This document shows positions 8,171 to 16,571 of a stretch of 64,000 bases of DNA, piece after piece. The position numbers and the translations under genes were made by a program. Under the pieces are notes generated by a model. The model saw nothing but the letters and a program-made list of their open reading frames with translations. It ran no database searches and was not told the DNA's origin. How positions within the stretch are numbered: the stretch's first letter is position 1; every line of letters begins with the position of its first letter. Origin of the DNA: Bacteroides intestinalis (lineage in GTDB: Bacteria > Bacteroidota > Bacteroidia > Bacteroidales > Bacteroidaceae); NCBI RefSeq assembly GCF_003464595.1, contig NZ_QRZF01000015.1, positions 81,821 to 145,820 on the forward strand, in the 5' to 3' direction.

Positions 8171-10660
8171 TTACTTATCACCAAAGAGGGATAACGGCAA
8201 ACTAAGAGAAACTCCCACCGAATGGAACTTCAGGCAATCGAATCCGGCAAAGACACCTATCCGTGCCATATCGGAAAACCCGATAGAATATCCAATCTCC
8301 GTATAGGGGCGCCGACCATATATCACGATGGAACGGAGATGCAAGGCTTCATCAAATGCTTTTCTTGACAGAAAAGGAAGATGTTTCAAAAGCAGATACG
8401 GAGTATACCAGGAGACATTAGCCTGTGCCCAGCGGGTATGGGTGGACAAAGCATAGTTATCCAGTAAACTAAATCCGGTATCGAAAGAACGTTCCGTAAC
8501 CAGTATGCGGGTAGAAGCAAAATGCTTGAAGTCAGGGAACTGGAGGTTCTTTGCATCAAAGAATGAGCCTGCATTCACTGACCAATACAGACGATTGAAC
8601 ATACCGAACTCGATTTTCTGTTTAGCAGAGAATTGCATCAGGTGGTACGAGGTAAGATAACGGCTTCCGCTCATAGGGAAAGCTCTGTCATATTTCAGGG
8701 CAAATGTAGGATAACGGGAAGCTTCATACACTTTCTTACCTTGCGACATGTGATAGTAGTGAGCCGGAGTATACTCCAATTCAAAAGAAGCTTTCAGGAT
8801 ATCATTCTCCGGCATCGGTCGGAAAGCAGTGTTTTCCGGAATATTCGGCTCGGCATCCCTCTTGAACCAACTTTTACGGATATGATTATCCAGCATCTTC
8901 CTGCGTTGCCAGGAAAGTGAGGAAGAAAAAAGTAATCCGTTAGCTGGCTCTATCGCATGGTCAACTGTGAAGAAGGTATTCTCATAAAGCTTCAGATGGT
9001 TATGGCCGAACAACGAGCTGGACATACTATTAATCAAACGGGATTCTCCGCTTTCCGAATTATAATCGGCAGACAGAAGACCTCCGGAAAGGGATAAATA
9101 GCCACGGTTCCGTGGAGCATAATCCAACGTCAATTCTCCTTGTCCAATCCAGTTTTTGCGGGCTGTGGTATAATAGAAAGAAGGTACAAAACGAAGTGTA
9201 GAAGATTCTGATAACTTCACTCCTGTCTTTAGTTTAACTCCTAACCAGAAACCATCCACAAAATTATATTCGGGAATATAAGCGGAAAGACCGGGTAAAG
9301 TCAGCCAGGCATTTTTATTGGAAGTTCTGAAAGTCTTTCCCCACATAATGGTATTCAGTACTTGCCCGAAAGCTGTTTTCTTCTCGGACTTTTCTCCGGG
9401 TGACAAATCTTTCAAAGCTATCTTTTCTTCTTTATATTGATAACTCTGCACCTCTTCCAATCGCAACGGCACGCTACGGATAGTGGTCCAATAAAGAGAA
9501 TCCCGTTTATCGGCAAGCGAATCAACCTGAGTATCTTTGCGTCCGATCCGTGCCGGACGTTCAAATTTATGTTTCTTTGGCTGCACTACTGCAGTGGCAG
9601 TTACAGGTTTTACCGTTTTATCCGTATTGGTCTCCGGCTGGATATCCGTTTTTACCTCTCTATAGTGTATTGCCGCCAGATAGGAAGCTTCTGCCTTGAA
9701 ACCCATTATGTCGATGGTAGAAGAGGTGGTGATAGAAACCGGCAGAAAGACAGAAGACTGCACCTCCTTACAAGTGATCTTAATCTTTGCTTTCAGTCCG
9801 GTACCACGAACATTGACATCAGCAGCCGAAATGCACCACAAATCTTCTACAATGAACAGGTCTCCTTCCAGCAAACGGTTATCGTCTTTCTTGGGAATCA
9901 CACGGATCTTATTTATCATTTGTCCTTCTTCCACAAAGCAAGCGTCAAGTCTGAAACGATAGTATGAAAAGGCACTTTTATTTAAAGGAGAGACTTTGCC
10001 GAAAAGCTCAGGAGTATAGAGATTAATCGTTGTTATTCCCATATCCACCTGTATTTCCTCGGGAAAAGAGTTCTTGTTGGCCAATACCTTATTATTCCAG
10101 ATATTGGGGGCAGTAAAATTCACGATCTGCTGTTGCTCCAGCACAAACAGCTTTCCAAGCCATTCTTTTGCATCTTTCCGCACCTCTTTGGATAGTTTCA
10201 GGACAGCAGGAATAGAGGTTCCTTTACCGGTTCCCTTCAGATACGTACCGGCAGTGTAGCTTTTTATCTGAGTGCGATAATAAGGAGCACGCGCTATCGC
10301 TTTGCGCATCACTGCATAGGCGGGATCTTCATTTCCCTTGGTGATGCTTACTTCCGGCAGGCTATAAGTACGTTCGGCAAGCACTATATCCTTCTCATAA
10401 TCACGATTCAGCATTTGAAAAGTAAAGGTTTGGGATATGAATCCTAAAGAAGAGACCTCACAGGTATATTGTCCGGCAGATAATTTCGTTTGAAACCGCC
10501 CGTGCTCATCAGTAGTTAAACCTGATTTCATTTCTCTTAGATAGAGGGCGGCATAAGGAACCGGCTTTCCGTCAGTATCCGTAACAGTACCCTTGAAAGA
10601 TTGCGAAAAAGATAGTATAGTAACCAAAGACAATAGAAATAGCCAGATGATTCTTTTCAT
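8171..10660 (-). CDS. DUF5686 outer-membrane protein with carboxypeptidase-like domain
   Basis: An 829-residue exported protein. A signal peptide (ends FSFSQS) precedes a carboxypeptidase-like regulatory domain (GTVTDTDGKPVPYAALYL to about residue 100), as in the N-terminus of SusC-type receptors. The remainder matches the DUF5686 family as I recall it, and its second half has barrel-like strands ending in an aromatic-rich C-terminus (GVSLSLPLSLFGDK). No TonB plug is evident. It stands alone between rex and a divergent SUI1 gene. The function of the family is not established; an outer-membrane location is inferred. Confidence 0.8.
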   Translation of the reverse strand: MKRIIWLFLLSLVTILSFSQSFKGTVTDTDGKPVPYAALYLREMKSGLTTDEHGRFQTKLSAGQYTCEVSSLGFISQTFTFQMLNRDYEKDIVLAERTYSLPEVSITKGNEDPAYAVMRKAIARAPYYRTQIKSYTAGTYLKGTGKGTSIPAVLKLSKEVRKDAKEWLGKLFVLEQQQIVNFTAPNIWNNKVLANKNSFPEEIQVDMGITTINLYTPELFGKVSPLNKSAFSYYRFRLDACFVEEGQMINKIRVIPKKDDNRLLEGDLFIVEDLWCISAADVNVRGTGLKAKIKITCKEVQSSVFLPVSITTSSTIDIMGFKAEASYLAAIHYREVKTDIQPETNTDKTVKPVTATAVVQPKKHKFERPARIGRKDTQVDSLADKRDSLYWTTIRSVPLRLEEVQSYQYKEEKIALKDLSPGEKSEKKTAFGQVLNTIMWGKTFRTSNKNAWLTLPGLSAYIPEYNFVDGFWLGVKLKTGVKLSESSTLRFVPSFYYTTARKNWIGQGELTLDYAPRNRGYLSLSGGLLSADYNSESGESRLINSMSSSLFGHNHLKLYENTFFTVDHAIEPANGLLFSSSLSWQRRKMLDNHIRKSWFKRDAEPNIPENTAFRPMPENDILKASFELEYTPAHYYHMSQGKKVYEASRYPTFALKYDRAFPMSGSRYLTSYHLMQFSAKQKIEFGMFNRLYWSVNAGSFFDAKNLQFPDFKHFASTRILVTERSFDTGFSLLDNYALSTHTRWAQANVSWYTPYLLLKHLPFLSRKAFDEALHLRSIVIYGRRPYTEIGYSIGFSDMARIGVFAGFDCLKFHSVGVSLSLPLSLFGDK

Positions 10661-10717
10661 ATTTTGTATATTTGAAGCTTAATAGCGTTTTCTATTAGAC
10701 GACAAAAGTCTCAAAAG

Positions 10718-10749
10718 ATTGCAAAGTTCCACGCAAAATATTACTTTTG
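10718..10749 (+). promoter_or_regulatory. Bacteroides-type promoter of the SUI1-like gene
   Basis: The -7 box TACTTTTG (10742-10749) fits TAnnTTTG exactly. ATTG at 10718-10721 sits 20 nt upstream in place of TTTG. The ATG follows about 20 nt later, giving a very short leader. Confidence 0.6.
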
Positions 10750-10769
10750 ATTCTTAAAACAGAACGAAT

Positions 10770-11117
10770 ATGAAGAATAATGATTGGAAAGAACGGTTGA
10801 ATGTGGTTTATTCTACCAATCCGGACTATAGTTATGAAAAGGAAGATGAAGAAGCGCAAATCACTCCGGCAGCTTCCCAACAGAAGTTGCGTGTTCAGTT
10901 GGATCGCAAGAATCGGGGAGGAAAAGTAGTCACACTTGTCACGGGTTTCGTCGGTACGGAGAATGACTTGAAGGAGTTAGGTAAATTGCTGAAGTCTAAA
11001 TGTGGCGTAGGCGGAAGTGCCAAAGACGGAGAAATCATCGTACAGGGAGATTTCAAGCAGAAAGTACTGGAACTACTTAAAAAAGAGGGATATACGCAGA
11101 CTAAGCCGGTCGGATAA
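10770..11117 (+). CDS. SUI1/YciH-like translation initiation factor
   Basis: A 115-residue protein homologous to eIF1/SUI1. The conserved core is the C-terminal 80 residues: VQLDRKNRGGKVVTLVTGF, LKELGKLLKSKCGVGGSAKDGEIIVQGD and the final helix. The N-terminal 35 residues are charged and probably disordered. Bacterial homologues such as YciH are thought to affect start-codon fidelity on the 30S subunit, possibly under stress. The gene is single, divergent from the DUF5686 gene and convergent with tsf. Confidence 0.9.
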   Translation: MKNNDWKERLNVVYSTNPDYSYEKEDEEAQITPAASQQKLRVQLDRKNRGGKVVTLVTGFVGTENDLKELGKLLKSKCGVGGSAKDGEIIVQGDFKQKVLELLKKEGYTQTKPVG

Positions 11118-11128
11118 TCCGGTTCACC

Positions 11129-11147
11129 AAAACAGACTATCTGTTTT
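11129..11147. repeat. solitary palindromic unit AAAACAGA-CTA-TCTGTTTT
   Basis: A perfect 8-bp inverted repeat with 3-nt loop, just after the SUI1-like stop. Its 17-nt core differs by one base from a unit of the 22-bp array at 45664, so it looks like a single copy of the same element. Confidence 0.6.
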
Positions 11148-11188
11148 CAGTAAGTACATCACTTCTTCCAAAAGAGGCAAATATGCAT

Positions 11189-11230
11189 AAAAAAACGACC
11201 GCTACGGAAACTCCGTGCGGTCGTTTTTTT
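11189..11230. terminator. bidirectional terminator between SUI1-like gene and tsf
   Basis: A GC-rich stem (CGACCGC.ACGGA paired with TCCGTGCGGTCG) flanked by A7 on the left and T7 on the right can end transcripts from both convergent genes. Confidence 0.85.
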
Positions 11231-11247
11231 ATATATATTGAGTTGAA

Positions 11248-12240
11248 TTATTCAGCTTTCAAAGTGAAACGCTTGAAGTCTACAATCTTCAATTCAGGGT
11301 CAGCTGCTGCCAACACTTCTCTTACGGTCTTCTTAGAGTCCATGATATTTTCTTGGTTCAGCAAGCAAACTTCTTTCAAGAACTTAGCCAGACGACCTTT
11401 AGCGATGTTCTGGATCATTTGTTCAGGCAGGTGTGCAGCCTTTTCAACAGAAACAGTAGCAATGATTTCTTTTGCTTTTGCAATATCTTCAGCCGTAATC
11501 CAACCTTTAGCCATATTACTTTCCATGTGGTCTTCGCTGTCTACGTGAGCCGGATTGATACCTGCTTTCTTCAAAGCAGCCTCAACAGCTTTTTGTACCT
11601 GTTCTGCTTTGGTCTTCTCGATAGCAACTTCAATTTCTTTCTGCTTCACTTCTTCAGAAACACCATCCTCATCAATTGCAATCGGGTTCATGGCAGCAAT
11701 CTGCATAGCCACTTCCTTAGCCAACTGCTCGTCAACTTCTTTATTGAAAGCAACGATAGTGCAGAGACCATTTCTATTCATATGATTGTAAACAACAGTA
11801 CTTGCACCCTCTACAGTCAGGTAGCCATCAAGCTCCATCTTCTCACCTGTAATACCGCTACGGTCAGTCACTGCATCCTGTACAGTACCGTTACCCATCG
11901 GCAATGCTTTCACTTCGTCCAAAGTCTTGCAGTTGTTAGCTACAGCAAGATCCAGAATATCTTGAGTCAATTTTATAAAGTCAGCATTTTGAGCTACGAA
12001 GTCAGTTTCGCACTTCAAAGCAATGATAACAGCAAAGTTACCGGTAGTCTTAGCCAGAACACAACCTTCAGAAGCTTCGCGGTCTGAACGCTTAGCGGCA
12101 ACAGCCTGTCCCTTCTTACGGATTATTTCCATTGCCTTGTCGAAATCGCCTTCAGCTTCCGTCAACGCATTCTTGCAGTCCATCATACCTGCTCCGGTCA
12201 TTTTACGGAGTTTGGTAATATCAGCCATTGTTACAGCCAT
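11248..12240 (-). CDS. tsf: elongation factor Ts
   Basis: A 330-residue EF-Ts, the nucleotide exchange factor of EF-Tu. The N-terminal UBA-like domain (ADITKLRKMTGAGMMDCKNAL) is followed by the contact motif ETDFVAQNADF near residue 83. The protein is longer than the 283-residue E. coli form because of insertions in the second half of the core. It is the last gene of the rplM-rpsI-rpsB-tsf operon and ends at a strong terminator. Confidence 0.96.
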   Translation of the reverse strand: MAVTMADITKLRKMTGAGMMDCKNALTEAEGDFDKAMEIIRKKGQAVAAKRSDREASEGCVLAKTTGNFAVIIALKCETDFVAQNADFIKLTQDILDLAVANNCKTLDEVKALPMGNGTVQDAVTDRSGITGEKMELDGYLTVEGASTVVYNHMNRNGLCTIVAFNKEVDEQLAKEVAMQIAAMNPIAIDEDGVSEEVKQKEIEVAIEKTKAEQVQKAVEAALKKAGINPAHVDSEDHMESNMAKGWITAEDIAKAKEIIATVSVEKAAHLPEQMIQNIAKGRLAKFLKEVCLLNQENIMDSKKTVREVLAAADPELKIVDFKRFTLKAE

Positions 12241-12270
12241 AATATATTTTCTTTTTATAATTAATATTCA

Positions 12271-12342
12271 AAATGATAAAATGGTAAGATGATAGGATGG
12301 TAAGACGACATTATCATCTTATCATTTTACCATCTTACCATT
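12271..12342. repeat. 8-bp-period imperfect hairpin between rpsB and tsf
   Basis: Five successive 8-mers (AAATGATA, AAATGGTA, AGATGATA, GGATGGTA, AGACGACA) are followed directly by four 8-mers of complementary type (TTATCATC, TTATCATT, TTACCATC, TTACCATT). In RNA the two halves can fold into a long stem of about 30 bp with slippage registers. It fills most of the rpsB-tsf spacer. Confidence 0.8.
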
Positions 12343-12351
12343 CAAGTATGA

Positions 12352-13188
12352 TTAAGCCTCTTCGTCTTCCTTCAGGAAAGCAGCAGCTTTAGCTGCATTG
12401 ATTGCTTCCTCGTCAGATTTGTCGAGTCTTGCTTTTGTAGCTTTCTTCTTGCCTTTATTGGCAGGAGCTTCACCAGCTGCTTCCATGTCTACTTTTTCAG
12501 CTTTTCTTTCTTCCAAACCTTCCTGCATAGCAGCGCAGCAAGCATCCAGAATTACTTCTATTGATTTAGTAGCATCATCATTAGCCGGGATAACGAAATC
12601 AATGTTAGAAGGATCAGAGTTCGTATCAACGATACCGAATACGGGGATACCCAAACGGTTAGCTTCGCGAACTGCGATGTTTTCTTTCATAACATCGATA
12701 ACGAACAGTGCAGACGGCAGACGAGTCAGGTCAGCAATAGAACCCAAAGTCTTGTCCAGCTTAGCACGTTGACGTGAAATCTGCAGGATTTCTCTCTTAG
12801 ACAGATTAGAGTACGTACCGTCATTTGTCAATTTGTCGATGGTAGCCATCTTCTTAACAGCCTTGCGGATAGTGGGGAAGTTAGTCAACATACCGCCCGG
12901 CCAACGCTCGATTACATAAGGCATATTTACAGCGGCAGCTTTATCAGCAACCACTTGTTTAGCTTGTTTTTTAGTAGCAACGAACAGGACTTTCTTTCCT
13001 GATTTAGCAATTTGCTTCAAAGCTTCAGCAGCTTCATCTACTTTAGCAACTGTCTTGTGGAGGTCAATGATATGGATACCATTGCGTTCCATGAAAATAT
13101 AAGGAGCCATTGCAGGATTCCACTTTCTTTTGAGGTGACCAAAGTGGCAACCGGCTTCCAATAATGTATCAAAATTTGTTCTTGACAT
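12352..13188 (-). CDS. rpsB: 30S ribosomal protein S2
   Basis: A 278-residue S2. The start (RTNFDTLLEAGCHFGHLKRKWNPAMAPYIF), the core VLFVATKKQAK, ERWPGGMLTNFPTIRK and the nucleoprotein signature PSALFVIDVMKENIAVREANRLGIPVFGIVDTNSDP are all present. A Lys/Ala/Glu-rich C-terminal tail of about 45 residues (AEKVDMEAAGEAPANKGKKK) extends past the E. coli length. Third gene of the ribosomal operon. Confidence 0.97.
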   Translation of the reverse strand: MSRTNFDTLLEAGCHFGHLKRKWNPAMAPYIFMERNGIHIIDLHKTVAKVDEAAEALKQIAKSGKKVLFVATKKQAKQVVADKAAAVNMPYVIERWPGGMLTNFPTIRKAVKKMATIDKLTNDGTYSNLSKREILQISRQRAKLDKTLGSIADLTRLPSALFVIDVMKENIAVREANRLGIPVFGIVDTNSDPSNIDFVIPANDDATKSIEVILDACCAAMQEGLEERKAEKVDMEAAGEAPANKGKKKATKARLDKSDEEAINAAKAAAFLKEDEEA

Positions 13189-13362
13189 CTTGTTTTTTCT
13201 TTAAATCGTTTACTTTCTTTTTTGTTTTTCCTAAACCAACCGCCGGGTAGTCTATCAATCCAGAGTCCCGGTAGTTTAGATACTAAACGCTCTTTCAGTT
13301 GAGAGTTGAGAGATAAAAGTTGAGAATTAAGCAACTTGTCCGCCCCAACGTTTCTGCAACTC

Positions 13363-13749
13363 TTAACGTTTACTGAACTGGAATCTTCTACGAGCTTTCG
13401 GTTGTCCCGGTTTCTTACGTTCAACAGAACGCGGGTCACGAGTCATGAAGCCTTCAGCACGAAGAGCAGCTTTGTCTTCAGCATTCATCTTCACCAATGC
13501 GCGGGCAATAGCCAAACGCAAAGCCTGAGACTGACCGGTGAAACCACCACCGCAAAGATTTACTTTAATATCATATTTTTCAGCAACACCCAGCTTGCTC
13601 AGCGGTTGTTTTACTACATACTGAAGAATAGTTGATGGAAAGTACTCTGCAAGGTCTCTCTTGTTAATAGTAATCTTTCCTGTACCTTCGGTTACGAAAA
13701 TGCGTGCAATTGCACTTTTACGTCTGCCTAATGCATTTACTACTTCCAT
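13363..13749 (-). CDS. rpsI: 30S ribosomal protein S9
   Basis: A 128-residue S9 of normal length, with GRRKSAIARIFVTEGTGKITIN at the start, the family core GGGFTGQSQALRLAIARAL and the basic tail ending QFSKR that reaches the P-site tRNA. It begins 5 nt after the rplM stop. The 174-nt gap to rpsB holds three copies of an AGTTGAGA-type short motif near 13300-13325. Confidence 0.97.
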   Translation of the reverse strand: MEVVNALGRRKSAIARIFVTEGTGKITINKRDLAEYFPSTILQYVVKQPLSKLGVAEKYDIKVNLCGGGFTGQSQALRLAIARALVKMNAEDKAALRAEGFMTRDPRSVERKKPGQPKARRRFQFSKR

Positions 13750-13754
13750 ATCTA

Positions 13755-14216
13755 TTATTTAAGTAAGTTTATATCAATTGATTTCGGGTTCTGAGCGTCA
13801 TGTTTGTGCTCGCTGCCGGCATATACGTACATATTGCTCAGCAATTTAGCGCCCAATTTGTTCTTAGGCAACATACCCTTTACTACTTTTCTCAACAGTC
13901 TGTCATCACCGTTCGGTTTAGCCTGCAGACGAGCAGGAGTCATTTCTCTCTGACCACCGGGATAACCTGTGTATGACAAATACACTTTGTCAGTCCACTT
14001 ATTACCTGTCATTTTAACTTTGTCGGCATTGATAATGATTACATTATCACCGCAATCTACGTGAGGAGTAAAGTTTGGTTTATACTTTCCTCTCAACAGT
14101 TTCGCAACTTTTGCGCCCAGACGACCCAATACTTGGTCTGTAGCGTCAACAATAACCCATTCTTTGGTTACCGTAGCTTTGTTTGCAGAAATGGTCTTGT
14201 AACTTAAAGTATCCAC
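13755..14216 (-). CDS. rplM: 50S ribosomal protein L13
   Basis: A 153-residue L13 of normal length; signature GKYKPNFTPHVDCGDNVIIINADK and KGMLPKNKLGAKLLSNMYVYAGSEHKHDAQ. First gene of the operon rplM-rpsI-rpsB-tsf, read from an exact Bacteroides-type promoter at 14342-14372. This gives a leader of about 120 nt, long enough for autogenous control, although no known leader structure was identified. Confidence 0.97.
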   Translation of the reverse strand: MDTLSYKTISANKATVTKEWVIVDATDQVLGRLGAKVAKLLRGKYKPNFTPHVDCGDNVIIINADKVKMTGNKWTDKVYLSYTGYPGGQREMTPARLQAKPNGDDRLLRKVVKGMLPKNKLGAKLLSNMYVYAGSEHKHDAQNPKSIDINLLK

Positions 14217-14341
14217 TCTTGATTTGTTTTTTAAATGTTACTACTAAAAAAATTCTTCATTACGGATTAGCTACCCCGGACAAAGGTAGATTAACTCGCT
14301 CTGAATTAATTGCTTATCCTTATTAGATAATAATCGGCTTG

Positions 14342-14372
14342 CAAAGGTACGGATTTTCCCAAAACTGGCAAA
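14342..14372 (-). promoter_or_regulatory. promoter of the rplM operon
   Basis: Minus strand TTTG (14369-14372), 19 nt, TACCTTTG (14342-14349): a full match to the Bacteroides consensus. A second TACCTTTG lies at 14281-14288 but has no -33 partner. Confidence 0.8.
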
Positions 14373-14410
14373 CGTTTTCTTCTTTTTTTTAAAGAGGCTA
14401 ACTATCAATC

Positions 14411-14498
14411 ACAAGCAATGTTATGGTATAAAACAAGCAATGTTACGATGCATAAGATTACTTGTTCTGCATCGTAACATTGCTTGTTATATCAGGAT
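14411..14498. repeat. 22-bp-period repeat array with 20-bp inverted repeat
   Basis: Four units start at 14411, 14433, 14455 and 14477, exactly 22 bp apart. The first two begin ACAAGCAATGTTA; the fourth is a diverged, partly inverted form. ACAAGCAATGTTACGATGCA is matched by its perfect complement downstream, so the middle forms a 20-bp stem. The array lies just 3' of the DUF4488 gene. Confidence 0.65.
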
Positions 14499-14506
14499 AG
14501 TCTGCT

Positions 14507-14998
14507 TTAACGGACAATATCTTCGGGGAATGCAGGTGGCATCATTACCCGTTTCCAGGTTTCATGATACCAGCAGTTCAGTTCATTGCCGTTCAAATCT
14601 TTAGAAATAAAATACTTCAGATGCATAAGTCCGCCCTCTCCCATCTCAAACTCCAGAATATTATCTTTATTATCCAGCATGGGCAGGTGAATGTTTTTCT
14701 CAATACTTTCCCGATAACTATTATCCGTCAGTTGGGTATAGGTACCATATCCGGTGATTATGGCATCTTTACCGGGAATAAGAGTAAAATTGACGATACG
14801 CCCGTCGTCACTCAACACCTTAAACGTGTTACTGGGCTTCAAAGCCCCGGGAACATCCGGAATTTCGGATACATAGTGGCACAGCTGCCAGATACCTTTC
14901 AAATCCGCAGGTTTGAAACTCGCCTTTTTTTGTGCCATCGCTCCTGTTACCGCCAGCAGCACCGCTGCCAACATGGTAATGAAATACTTCTTCTTCAT
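14507..14998 (-). CDS. exported DUF4488-type protein
   Basis: A 163-residue secreted or periplasmic protein. The ATG at 14998 ([17 protein letters not shown], cleaved after AMAQ) is preferred to the upstream ATG at 15040, which would place the start on the predicted -7 box (TATATTTG, 15040-15047). The mature part ([15 protein letters not shown]...[10 protein letters not shown]) has the small beta-barrel, lipocalin-like pattern of the DUF4488 family as I recall it. No function is known. It is monocistronic. Confidence 0.8.
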   Translation of the reverse strand: MKKKYFITMLAAVLLAVTGAMAQKKASFKPADLKGIWQLCHYVSEIPDVPGALKPSNTFKVLSDDGRIVNFTLIPGKDAIITGYGTYTQLTDNSYRESIEKNIHLPMLDNKDNILEFEMGEGGLMHLKYFISKDLNGNELNCWYHETWKRVMMPPAFPEDIVR

Positions 14999-15081
14999 GT
15001 TCGTATATATTTGGTTAACGTATAGGCATCTGACTGTCACAAATATAAGTATTTATTTTGATATTATAACAAATTATCAGT

Positions 15082-15117
15082 AAAAAAAGAGCCCGCACAA
15101 CCAAGATTGTGCGGGCT
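15082..15117 (-). terminator. intrinsic terminator after asnS
   Basis: The 11-bp stem AGCCCGCACAA / TTGTGCGGGCT is followed by T7 on the minus strand, 22 nt after the asnS stop. Confidence 0.9.
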
Positions 15118-15139
15118 ACTTCATCTATGTATTTACAAG

Positions 15140-16543
15140 TTAAAACTCTGCATTACGCGGTGTACGCGGGAAAGGTATCACATCACGAATATTCGCCATA
15201 CCCGTCACGAACAGAAGCAAGCGCTCAAAGCCCAGACCGAAACCTGAGTGAGGGCACGTACCGAACTTACGAGTATCGAGATACCACCACATATCCTTCA
15301 TCGGAATATGCATTTCGTCAATACGCGTCATCAACTTGTTGTAATCCGCTTCACGCTCGGAACCACCGATAATCTCACCAATCTTCGGGAACAATACATC
15401 CATTGCACGTACCGTTTTACCATCTTCGTTCTGCTTCATGTAGAACGCTTTGATTTCCTTCGGATAGTCAGTCAGGATAACCGGACGCTTGAAGTGTTCT
15501 TCCACGAGATAACGTTCGTGCTCAGAAGCCAGGTCCACACCCCAGTATACCGGGAATTCGAACTTATGGCCTTTAGCAACAGCCTCTTCCAGTATCTTGA
15601 TACCGTCCGTATAAGGCAAACGTACGAAAGATTCTTTCAATACACTTTGCAGGCGTTCAATCAAACCTTTGTCGAACATATCATTGAGGAACTTCACATC
15701 ATCAGCGCAGTGATCCAAAGCCCACTTCACGCAGAATTTGATAAACTCTTCTGCCAGATCCATGTTGTCCGTAATATCATTGAACGCAACTTCCGGTTCT
15801 ACCATCCAGAACTCAGCCAAATGGCGCGGAGTATTGGAGTTTTCTGCACGGAATGTAGGACCAAACGTATAGATAGCTCCCAATGCCGTAGCAGCAAGTT
15901 CACCTTCCAACTGTCCGGAAACCGTCAGACTGGCCTGCTTACCAAAGAAGTCGTCATCATAAATGATAGAACCGGCTTCATCCTTCTTCAAATCATAGAG
16001 GTTCTTCGTTGTTACCTGGAACATTTGTCCGGCACCTTCACAGTCGGAAGCCGTGATGATAGGTGTATGGAAATAAACGAAACCTTTCTGATGGAAGAAA
16101 GTATGGATAGCTATCGCCATGTTATGACGAATGCGGAACACTGCACCAAAAGTATTCGTGCGGGGACGCAAGTGAGCAATCTCGCGCAGAAACTCCAGTG
16201 TATGGCCTTTCTTTTGCAAAGGATATGTGTTATCACAAGTTCCCAGAACTTCAATCTCACGAGCTTGAATCTCAGCTTTCTGACCGGAACCTACAGATTC
16301 CGTCAGTTCACCGTTCACACTCAGACAAGCACCGGTGGTAATATCTTTCAGCATCTCTTCATCGAAGCTTGCCAAATCTACTACAACCTGCACATTATTT
16401 ATTGTAGAACCGTCATTCAGGGCGATAAAATTAACTTGTTTACTACCTCTGCGGGTACGAACCCAGCCTTTCACGTTGACCATAGCGCCAAAATCTTCGC
16501 GCTTCAATACGTCAACAATCTTTGTTCTACTAATCTTTTCCAT
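15140..16543 (-). CDS. asnS: asparaginyl-tRNA synthetase
   Basis: A 467-residue class II synthetase charging tRNA-Asn. The N-terminal OB fold ([23 protein letters not shown]) is followed by the catalytic domain with [21 protein letters not shown] (motif 2) and [29 protein letters not shown] (motif 3). The closing [11 protein letters not shown] is typical of AsnRS rather than AspRS (PFPK). It follows the pseudouridine synthase gene by 28 nt and is probably co-transcribed with it. Confidence 0.96.
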   Translation of the reverse strand: MEKISRTKIVDVLKREDFGAMVNVKGWVRTRRGSKQVNFIALNDGSTINNVQVVVDLASFDEEMLKDITTGACLSVNGELTESVGSGQKAEIQAREIEVLGTCDNTYPLQKKGHTLEFLREIAHLRPRTNTFGAVFRIRHNMAIAIHTFFHQKGFVYFHTPIITASDCEGAGQMFQVTTKNLYDLKKDEAGSIIYDDDFFGKQASLTVSGQLEGELAATALGAIYTFGPTFRAENSNTPRHLAEFWMVEPEVAFNDITDNMDLAEEFIKFCVKWALDHCADDVKFLNDMFDKGLIERLQSVLKESFVRLPYTDGIKILEEAVAKGHKFEFPVYWGVDLASEHERYLVEEHFKRPVILTDYPKEIKAFYMKQNEDGKTVRAMDVLFPKIGEIIGGSEREADYNKLMTRIDEMHIPMKDMWWYLDTRKFGTCPHSGFGLGFERLLLFVTGMANIRDVIPFPRTPRNAEF

Positions 16544-16571
16544 AAATTTGTGTTAAACCTATATTATATAA

